DNA from: Ceraceosorus guamensis
Lineage: Eukaryota; Basidiomycota; Exobasidiomycetes; Ceraceosorales; Ceraceosoraceae
DNA: 29,615 nucleotides
Assembly (NCBI RefSeq): GCF_003144195.1
Contig: NW_020290142.1
Coordinates: 1 to 29,615, forward strand
Direction of reading: 5' to 3'
Positions 18,003 to 25,836 of the stretch are shown piece after piece. Position 1 is the stretch's first letter, and the number at the start of each line of letters is the position of its first letter. Below the pieces are notes generated by a model. It was not told where the DNA came from and ran no database searches. It saw nothing but the letters and a program-made list of their open reading frames with translations. Made by a program: the position numbers and the translations under genes.

Positions 18003-20146
18003 CTAAGCGTCAGGATCAGGCACATCGAGACCTGCTGCGCGTGCCTTGCGAAGGGTCGTTCGTGCTTGCAAGAGCATGGGAGTGTCAATCATGATGGTGG
18101 ACCCATCTTTCTCTTTCAGACCCACTGCCCCCGCGCCTGCTGCGATGGACGACTCATAAGCCTCCTGAATGCGCGTGGCACGTTCGATATCTGTGGCGAA
18201 GAAATGCTTTGAGCAGCTAGCAGACGATGCGGATTGGACTAGTGACACGGCTGATCGACGGCTCACCCTCTTCGCTTGGCAGAAATGCTTTCTGAATGGC
18301 CTTGACCTGAGAGGGATGAATAGCTTGCTTACCGTCCATGCCGATCGAACGGCCTTCCAACGATTCCTCGCGAAGATACTCTTCGTCTTTGTAGTCGATG
18401 CACACCCTATGGAAGCGTGGAAGCAAGCGTCAGAGACTGGCTTGCGTTTCAACATCCTCTTTGTGTGCCCTCACATATCCTTACGAGCGCACCGCGGGCC
18501 ACGTGACAGGGGCAGTAGAGAGGCATGTCAGATGATGAGGAAGGACGACAGCTACGAGAGAAGAGGAGTCCATCTTGGAGACTCACGATCGCTGCGAGGC
18601 CATGCGCCTTTGCGATTGTGGCCATGTGCGCTCTGGGGAACAGCAATTCCTTTCTGGAGCGGCTCCTCTGGATGCCGCTAGCCGCGCAGTAGTCTTCACT
18701 GGAAGAAGGAGGGAGGGGGCAGCATGGAGAATGATGAAGAGATGTGGCGCTGTCAGCGCGGCTGTGCAGTCAGCCCCCACCACGACTCGAGCCCGCGTTT
18801 GAGCTCACCTGGCGAACAAGAGGGCAGCAATGCCCTCCTCATGAAAAAGAGGATACACTTCGCCTATGAAAGGCTTACCATCGGCTTCATAGAAATTGCG
18901 CAGCAGCGAGTCCATCCTCATCAGAGAGCCGGGTGACTCTACAGAGAGAATGATCTGGAGTCTAGGTAGGCTGTGTGACGCGGGAGGTTGGCAAAGGTCA
19001 GGCCAGGTGGTGAAGCAGAGGTTAGGTGAGGTGAGGTGAGCCCTGCCCCCCGTCTGCAATTGACATTCTTCTTCACGGGATGGTGCCGATGGCTGCGACA
19101 CGCGACTCACTGCTTTGGACGCAGATCGAGTGCCTTCTGCGACACCTCGCAGATGTCAAAGAGCCACTCGACCTTTGGGATCACGATGGTCTGTGTGCAT
19201 TTGCGTTTGCGTCAGAGGGATGAAGGGCCATGATGGATAGCGCTTGCCTTGTGCTGAGCAAAGACTCACATCGAGACCGGGACAGGGCAGAATGGCTTGC
19301 AGATCCTTTTCCGATTCCTTGCGCGCTCCGAGGACAGAGTTGATGCGGACAGCCTTTTCTTGCGCTTGTCCGCAAGGCTGTGCGATTGTGATTGTGATTG
19401 TGATTGTGATTGTGATTGTGATTGTGATTGTAAGTCAGAGTGAAAGGCGTGTGTCACAGGCAGCATCCACGACGACGCATGGCATACAAGCACACGCACA
19501 CGCACACGCACACGCACGCAGACCCACGCTGCGAACGACGACTCACGCCTTGCAAAGCCTTTGCCACGATTCTCCTGGCCTCCTCCTTCGCTTCGGGAGC
19601 CACGCTGTCCTCGAGATCGAAGATGATGGTGTCTGCCTGCGACGATGCTGCCTTGTCCACCATCTTCTGCGAGCTGCCAGGCACGTACAGCAGAGCCAAG
19701 CGTTGACGCGGCGCTGGCCATTCTTCCGGCCATTCTGGCGGCGATTCTGGAGGCGATTCTGGCGGCCATTTCGGATCGTACGCGGCATTCTTTGCAGCAG
19801 CAGCAGCATCACTATCACCATCCTTCCCCTCGCCTTGGCTGATGCTTCGATGTTGCGAGAGGCGCGGGACGGCGCTGCTGCATGCACCAAGGGGCTGTCG
19901 TCGCAGTCGCAGCGCATCGCGAGGCAATGAGAGGGTGCGAGGCTGAGGCTGATGCATCGCGGTGCTGCTCACGCAGCCACGCGGTGAGGTGACTGAGCTG
20001 CTCATCCTCGTCCCCACGGCGCCCTGCCATGAAACGACGGAGGGCGCCATGCGCTGCTGAGCTGCTGCTGCAGCACCAAGAGTCGCAGTGACCCATGTGC
20101 GCGTGGGCGTGAGCGTGAGCGTGCGCGGGGAGAGGCGGGACAGCAT
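18003..20146 (-). CDS. Mitochondrial CitE/CLYBL-type citramalyl-CoA lyase-like protein
   Basis: Eight exons are inferred: 20146-19547, 19377-19270, 19190-19111, 18961-18809, 18698-18587, 18479-18475, 18406-18267 and 18190-18003, giving 461 residues. An Arg/Thr-rich, acid-free N-terminus (MLSRLSPRTLTLTPTRTW) suggests mitochondrial import. The HpcH/HpaI-CitE barrel follows: RLALLYVPGSS (~149), DTIIFDLEDSV (~172), KAVRINSVLG, TIVIPKVEWLFD, IILSVESPGSL, LLFASEDYCAASGI, VCIDYKD, GMDGKQAIHPSQV and MIDTPMLLQA. Glu271 and Asp316 match the metal-binding acids of the family, and Asp435 matches the acid contributed late in the chain. The human relative CLYBL cleaves citramalyl-CoA to acetyl-CoA and pyruvate in mitochondria. 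The same substrate here is inference; a malyl-CoA or other CoA-ester activity is possible. The first ~145 residues are longer than a normal presequence. Confidence 0.85.
18475..18479 (-). other. Predicted 5-nt microexon (GATAT) of the lyase gene
   Basis: Exon 5 ends in codon phase 0 (GCG ATC|GTGAGT) and the next conserved exon begins G|GTG TGC ATC GAC, so direct joining breaks the frame. On the minus strand CGTAAG|GATAT|GTGAGG lies between them. Adding GATAT gives GCG ATC GAT ATG GTG TGC ATC GAC, that is AIDMVCID, matching the family motif AID(L/M)V. The flanking introns would be 107 bp and 68 bp. The AAG acceptor is weaker than YAG. Confidence 0.75.
19384..19431. repeat. (GATTGT)n microsatellite inside lyase intron 1
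   Basis: About eight GATTGT hexamers are read directly. They lie in the 169-bp first intron of the lyase gene (19378-19546), close to its acceptor. On the transcribed strand they read as ACAATC units. Confidence 0.9.
19491..19521. repeat. (ACACGC)n-type microsatellite inside lyase intron 1
   Basis: About five CACACG/ACACGC units are present near the donor end of the same intron that holds the GATTGT run. Confidence 0.8.
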
Positions 20147-20486
20147 CGTTGTTCACGATTGTCATCAACTCGAAGCTCTCCTCGGGGGTCGCTATTGGCA
20201 GATGATGAATGTGATCGACGCAGTAGGGAGAAGAATCACGAACCGCGAATGTTGGTGCGATGAAAGACGAGGATGAGGATGCGGGTGCGGGTGCGGGTGT
20301 TGGGCGATGCAGGCACAGCGCGTAGATACACACGCCCACGCGCGCCGGTCGAGTCGAGTGTGGAGGCAGCAGCAGCAGCAGTCACGAGTCACGCGTAGCA
20401 TCCGGCGGCATGTCGGGCGTGCACGAGCCACGCGTGGGCAAGTCGTGGATCTTGAGAGTCAAGAGTGCGACTATGAAAGGGCGCGC

Positions 20487-20505
20487 TAATCGTGATTCAC
20501 GATTA
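20487..20505. repeat. Perfect 9-bp inverted repeat around one central base
   Basis: TAATCGTGA and TCACGATTA are exact reverse complements separated by one T. The site is in the shared promoter region, so it could bind a dimeric regulator. It also belongs to the GATTCA word family seen elsewhere in the window. Confidence 0.7.
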
Positions 20506-20689
20506 CAACTCACGTGACTCACATGTAAGATTTGAATGCGAATCACGAATGCGAATCTTGAATCAATGCATGCATGCACTTTGGCCAGGAAGCATTGACA
20601 TTCACGGGATTCAAATTCAAATCAGGCGAGGGGCCCAAGGTCAGGCTCATGCCGTTCCCTTCACCATTCGTCTTCTCTACCACCCAGCC

Positions 20690-20735
20690 GCCATCACCGC
20701 CATCACCGCCATCACCGCCATCACCGCCATCACCA
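20690..20735. repeat. CCATCACCG minisatellite
   Basis: Five 9-base units (CCATCACCG, the last ending CCATCACCA) are read in tandem. The array lies 75-120 bases upstream of the ASA1 ATG and would be in its promoter or 5' untranslated region. Confidence 0.85.
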
Positions 20736-20811
20736 TCTCCATGCTCCACAATCCAATCTCCCCCCCCTTACCAGTCATCCAGTCGACAAACCCTTACCCA
20801 CACCCACACGC

Positions 20812-21063
20812 ATGCCCTCCTCCACCGCTCACCCGCATCATCGCAATCACGCCCAGTCCCCCTGCTACATCCTGCGCCATCACGCACCTCATCCCATCAC
20901 ATCCACTCATCACGTCCGCGACCTGCTCTTGGCGGGTGACGATGCAGGTCGCGTCAGCCTGACGCGCATCAGTCATGCCAGCCCCGTTCATCAGTGGCAT
21001 GCTCACTGTGACCAGCAAGGTGCAGCTAATGGTGCTGCCATCCTGGGCGTCAAGCTGTGGTTC

Positions 21064-21104
<41 letters not shown>

Positions 21105-22808
21105 GCGCGAGGAGGGAGCAAGCGCAAAGCAGCACAGCAGCGACGCAGACGTCGACGTCGACGTCGACGTGAGGGCAGTGACGTGAGCACGGGCGCGGGC
21201 GCGGGCGCGTCCGCGCGCTACAAGAAGCAGAGCCGCCTGCCGCAATTCATCGCTCAAGCTGACACATGGCTGCACATCCACCAACACACACACACACACA
21301 CACACACACACCCCAACACACACACGTTTGCCCACTCTCACAGCCACGCTCGGGACAATACGCTCAAAGTGTGGCAGTTGCCATCCACGTCGCGCAGACA
21401 GCTCAGTGAGCAGCACGCGCAGGCGATCCATGGCGCGCAGAGTGAGCAGCAGCAGCCTGCGCTCTTACTCAAGCTGGACGTCAATTCCGTCAACTTTTGC
21501 GCATTCGCCCTTCTCCCTCTCCCTTTCGACGCGCTGCAGCGATGGCAGCGTAGTGCTGGATCGAGCGATGTGAGCGTGCACCTTGCGCACCCTCAAGCCT
21601 TGATAGCCGTACCGAATACCGTGGAAGCTGCTTGGGTGAGCTGGGGAAATAGCTGCGCTTTCCATCGCCCATGCTCATTCGCTCGTGTGCCCCTTCTCTG
21701 TGTGGAGATTGATGTGTATCACCTGCCCACTTGTAGACGAATCGTCGCAGCGATTGGCTCGCCGCCTCTCGATGAGGTCAAACGGCCAGCAAAAGATCGA
21801 CCGGGTCAGTGAGGCTCATGCGAGATGCACAGCGGTTCTCAAAGTCGCTAATCTTGCCCTTCCCATACTCGTCTCCTCTCCCAGGCATCGTCATGTCACT
21901 TCAGCTGTTCAGCCTCGATCACACCTCACCCAACTTTAGTCTCTTGGCAGGCTATGAGGATGGCCGGGTTGCGCTCTGGCACATGCATCACCGCTCATCT
22001 AGCACAACCAGTCCCACCACCTCAAGTCCCTCCGATCACCTCTGGTGGAAGCTGGCGTGGCAGGAGAAAGCGCACGTCGAAGCGGGTAGGTCGCGCTCTT
22101 AGCGTATCACAGCTTTCATGACGATTTAATTTTCATGCGCGTTCTCGTCCCACCAGTCATGGCAGTGAGCGCATCCTCGAGTCGCGCCTTTGCCGTGAGC
22201 GTAGGGGCGGATTCGCGAGTCGTCAAGTACTGCTTGGACAGCGGCGCGCACGCAATGCCAGACTCAGAGGCATCGCGGCAAGCAGCTGCTGCCGATGGTG
22301 GGCCTGTTGACCCTCATGCTTCGCCATTGGTCAAGAAGACGAAGCAGCAGGGTCGAGCGTCTGTGGACATCTCACGAGATGCGCGCATCGTCGCTACTGG
22401 AGGTTGGGATGGAGTGTAAGTCGTTTGGACCGGCTCAGTCCCCCTCTGTCCCGCCCTTTTGCTTACTTTCAAACACGATCCGGTGACACTGGCTGGGCTT
22501 GCAGAGTACGACTGTACGCCGCGTATGACTTGGTTGAACTCGGAGCGCTGCGGTATCACAAGAACACGGTCCAGTCTCTCGCTTTTGCGTCTGTCGAAGA
22601 AACTTCTGCCCCACGCAAAGCGCGTGTCAGAGAGGGCGATGACAGGGTGTGGGAGAATGCAGACGAGTCGGACGCCTCCTCCTCCTCCTCCTCCTTCACT
22701 TCTTCCGACGAAGACTTGCAGCATTCGCGCATCAAGCATGATCTAATAGCTGCTGGCGCCGACGGCAGAATGTCACTTTGGGATCTGGGCGACTTTGGTT
22801 TCAAGTAG
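20812..22808 (+). CDS. ASA1: ASTRA-associated protein 1, WD40 repeat protein
   Basis: Six exons are inferred: 20812-21182, 21344-21635, 21708-21804, 21885-22085, 22157-22415 and 22505-22808, giving 507 residues. The order of motifs is that of fungal Asa1: PCYILRHHAPHPIT near the start, LLLAGDDAGRVSL, ILGVKLW, VTHARDNTLKVWQ (across intron 1), SVNFCAFALL, ALIAVPNTVE, DVYHLPTCRRIVAAIG, MSLQLF, LLAGYEDGRVALW, FAVSVGADSRVVKY, VATGGWDGVVRLY and AAGADGRMSLWDLG at the end. Asa1 forms a seven-bladed propeller and works with Tel2, Tti1 and Tti2 in maturation of PIKK kinases, and is found in the ASTRA complex. Unusual parts are a 13-Ala run (residues 85-97) and a (DV)4 stretch before blade 2, plus a poly-Ser segment late in the protein. 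The 72-bp second intron has no stop and could be retained. The assignment is confident; exact starts are inferred. Confidence 0.87.
21064..21102 (+). repeat. (GCA)13 coding trinucleotide repeat
   Basis: Thirteen GCA codons encode alanine 85-97 of ASA1. The codon is nearly invariant, which points to recent slippage. A second coding repeat, four GACGTC units near 21148-21170, follows and encodes alternating Asp-Val. Confidence 0.9.
21282..21326. repeat. (CA)n microsatellite inside ASA1 intron 1
   Basis: About fifteen CA dinucleotides are followed by a broken second run. They lie within the 161-bp first intron (21183-21343), just before the acceptor TCTCACAG. Confidence 0.85.
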
Positions 22809-22938
22809 AGTAGTTGAGCTTGGCTTTCATTTGCGTTCACTAGTAGCCTGTATATTACACAAACATTCAATAGCGAAGCTTGATAGTCTCGCCATCTGAA
22901 GCATTGTTGCGGTATCATTTCGACGAGCGCAACATGGT
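22809..22938. other. Convergent 3' spacer between ASA1 and the RING gene
   Basis: Only 130 bases separate the two stop codons, so the 3' untranslated regions probably overlap or abut. A+T-rich sequence (ATTACACAAACATTCAATAG) near 22853-22872 is a candidate region for 3'-end formation. No gene fits in this gap. Confidence 0.6.
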
Positions 22939-25066
22939 TCAGTCTAGATCGTCCAGCTCTAAAGAGCCAGGCATCCGTCTGCTGGTGCTCTCGCTGCCCG
23001 TTGTGCGACCTGGAGCGACAGTCTCTCCCCTAGCTCTGCGCTCGGCAGCAGTCCTCATACGTTCTCTTCTGCGCTCCGGCGTATCTTGCTCCACCTCCTC
23101 GTCCGTATCATCGCCTTGCACTCCTAGCCCATCATGAGCAGCTCTAGACGCTGAAGCTACAGATGAAGTAGCATCAGACGCAGTGGACGTCGCTGCTGCC
23201 GCTTCGCCCGATGCCGAGGGGCTCGTCTCGCCCGTGATGCTGATGCGGCAGACTGGACAAGTGCCCGACTTTGCTAGCCAGGGAAGGAGGCAGGAGGAGT
23301 GGTAGAGGTGCCTACATGGCACTGTCGCATGCAAAAGAGGGTCATCAGCGGACAGCACACGCACACACGTCTGACCAGTGAGTCATACTTACTCATCACC
23401 AGCTCCTCTTCCTGCGCATCAGAGTCAGTAGGCGTCATGTCCGGCGGGTCATCATCTTGTGAAAGTTGCGTCCCTTCCGCTTTGGCCTTCCCGCTAGCAT
23501 GACCTGCTTGCGCGTCGGGCTCGTCAGCTCGTGAGGCCTCTGCGTCTGTAGTGGGCATAAAGTCGTCCATACAAGTGGGACACTCGACATTGCGGGCTTT
23601 GGCTGTGAAGAGCGCGTGCGGTACTCAGCGATCGGCTCGTACGACTTGCCAACAACACAAATGTGCTCACCTTTCCAAGCCAGCTCGTGCCTCTTGAACC
23701 TGGCCAGCTTTGCGATCTGCTCTTCATTTGCGGCAGGTGGAGCGGAACTTTGGCCCATGCCTTGCGTCTGGTTCATGAGCTCGGTGATGACATTGTCCAA
23801 ACCTCCTTGTCCAAAGACGTAATCCCCCGCTCTCCCATTACCCCCCAGTGCGCCAGTCAGCAGATCCGCAATACCTCCGCCCATTCCAGGACCCAGAATG
23901 TTGCTAAAGACGTGTCGAAGAGCTGCCAATTCTGGGGGTGCACCAGCAGAGGTGTCGTCTTCTTGGCCTGCTGCATTATTTGGCCGGCCTCGATTGTCGT
24001 GATTGAATCGTCTCCCGTCAGCAGCTGCTCCGAAGCCACCCATGCCATCGTCGAATGGCAATTCATCGTCCGGATCGGCATCCGCAGGTCTGGATGGCGT
24101 GGTCTCCATCGTCCAAGGATCCGCATTGCCCTCTGAGGGCGAATCAGCAAAAGAGCGCATCAAGCTGGGTGCAGAAAAGAGGACGGGCTAAGCGGAGGCA
24201 ATCTGCTGCCAGCTTGAACGCGGTCGATGACTTACTCTGCCAATGTTTGAGGCTGATCGGTGTCATTCGCTGCACTTGTCCTCTGCGGCCTGGGCTGAGT
24301 GGAAGATGAGCCCTGTCTGAGACCAGAAGGTGTCTGAATGGACCATGAAAAGTTAAAGGAGCTGCTGCTGCTGCTGCTGCTGCTCCCATTATTTCCCTCC
24401 CTCCCCTGGCTGCCATTCCCGCCACTGCGATCATCTCGAGCCGCGCGGTCTGGCTGTAGGCTGGGAGGATTGTTCGCGCCTGTAGCCGCACCTAACAGCT
24501 GACCGATCAACCCACTCCATCCTCCCATGCCTGCCTCCGCACCCGCACCCGCACCCGCACCCGGTAATGTGCCCCTCGAACCACCTCCTATCAACTGTTC
24601 CGTACCGCCGGGACCGCGCAAAAGCCAAGGTGCATCGATGTTTTCCTGCGCGTGAGGATCTGGAAAGGTAACATCGTCTGCGGATGGATCTCCAACAATC
24701 TGATGCAAAGAGAGTCGTGATGCGAGCAAAAAGTCGAGTCAGTGGTACGTTGCAAAAGGAAGAGAGAGAGAGTGGGTGTGTGTGTGTGTGTGTGTGTGCG
24801 TGGAGACGCATCGTCGGCGCTTGTGCCTCGCTCGAACTGACCTCTTCGATGAAGCCGCCGTTGCACCTGGGACAAGCGGGATGAGGCGTCCTCAAAGGTC
24901 TGATCTCCATTCTACACTCGTGGCACCACATCCACTCCGGATCGCCATGACTCGTGGCGGAGCCCGCTTGTCCGATGCCAGTCGCGCTGGCGCTCGAACT
25001 CGTCGTTGCTGCTGATTCGTCTGCCCGGCTGCTGGGCAGAGCCGTTGGGGGCGTATCGGATGACAT
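22939..25066 (-). CDS. RING-H2 E3 ubiquitin ligase with N-terminal zinc ribbon (RNF115/126 type)
   Basis: Five exons are inferred: 25066-24842, 24699-24236, 24164-23671, 23602-23393 and 23321-22939, giving 591 residues. Residues 46-74 form the zinc ribbon WMWCHECRMEIRPL...CPRCNGGFIEE, with Cys48, 51, 65 and 68. This domain type binds ubiquitin in the RNF115/126 (BCA2) group. A long Gly/Ser/Asp-rich disordered middle follows, with a short hydrophobic patch (DNVITELMNQTQG). The RING-H2 is Cys402-x2-Cys405, then Cys467-x-His469-x2-His472-x2-Cys475 and Cys486-x2-Cys489. All eight zinc ligands are present and both halves are restored exactly by the splices. The Pro of CPVC and the Trp of PWL that contact E2 enzymes are present. 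The first half of the RING is separated from the second by a 61-residue acidic insert, far longer than usual. It probably transfers ubiquitin to quality-control or trafficking substrates; the substrates are unknown. Confidence 0.88.
24774..24799. repeat. (GT)n microsatellite inside RING-gene intron 1
   Basis: About twelve GT dinucleotides follow an AGAGAG stretch. They fall in the 142-bp first intron (24700-24841), so they read as CA repeats on the transcribed strand. Confidence 0.85.
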
Positions 25067-25836
25067 GATGGGGATGAGGATGGGGAGAGATGCTGCCTGG
25101 CCTGTTTCAGGTCAAGGGTTCGTTCGGGCGGCGTCGCGATGAGTGGCCGGCTTCAGGAAGCTCGAGATGTGGTCGACGTGTAAGAAGGGGAAGGAAGATG
25201 GATGGCGCAAGCAAAGCAAGCGTCACTGGTGACGTTGTGAGAGGGCCCAGCCGAGTGCAAGTCAAGTCAACTACGACTACAACCCGTTGTGACTGAACTG
25301 CTCTCCGCTCCCTTCTCCACCATTCCATCTCCTGCTCGCTCGCTCGCTCCCGTTGCCGGGTTTCACGCAGAGCAGACCCCGCGCGTCACTTGATTCGTGA
25401 TTAGTCGCTATACCTATAGCAGTGGCTGTGCGCCCGGCCGCCCGCCCCGCCCCCCAATGCGTGCGTGCGCGCAGTCAACCCGACGCGGGTAATTGCGCGG
25501 CTGATGAGCAATCAAGTCGAGTCGTGTGAGTTCCACGCGCGCGCACTACACGGGGACGTGCCCGCATGCGTATGCAGCCGCGAGCACTCAGCTCACAGCT
25601 ATAGGCGGACGTGGAGGGTGAAGCGAGTTGGGCTTGGACGTGTGCACGCAGAGATGCTGGAGGGCAATGGTCCATCTTATCTGCACACCTCCAAATCGCG
25701 CAAGAGTTCACACATGGCATGCAGCACAACCATGAATTCGTTTGGTGATTGCATTCGAACATACTTCGAGCGTCGCTTCTACAATTTCTCCGGATCACGA
25801 AGCAATCTTCTTCGACGACTTCAAAGTTGGCGCGCT
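25067..25836. other. Spacer between SPT5 3' end and RING-gene start
   Basis: The 770 bases hold the RING-gene promoter and the SPT5 3' region. Visible elements are CTCGCTCGCTCGCTC near 25336, a C/G-rich CCCGGCCGCCCGCCCCGCC tract near 25432-25455 and a GATTCGTGATTAG word near 25391. The long plus-strand open frame that begins at 25465 and crosses into SPT5 is antisense to the SPT5 C-terminus and is not accepted as a gene. Confidence 0.55.

Larger units (their letters stand above)
20147..20811. promoter_or_regulatory. Divergent promoter region of the lyase gene and ASA1
   Basis: The 665 bases separate two start codons pointing away from each other, so both promoters must lie here. The interval contains a perfect 19-base palindrome (20487-20505), other GATTCA-type words to about 20570, and a CCATCACCG minisatellite (about 20690-20735) close to the ASA1 start. 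Open frames in this stretch are repeat-driven. Which elements regulate which gene cannot be told from sequence. Confidence 0.5.

Noticed and set aside
18820-18900. Possible extra intron in lyase exon 4 (GATG|GTAAGC...CATGAG)
   Set aside because: Removing it breaks the frame to GIAALLFA, while reading through is open and in-frame (DGKPFIGEVYPLFHEE), so it is kept as coding.
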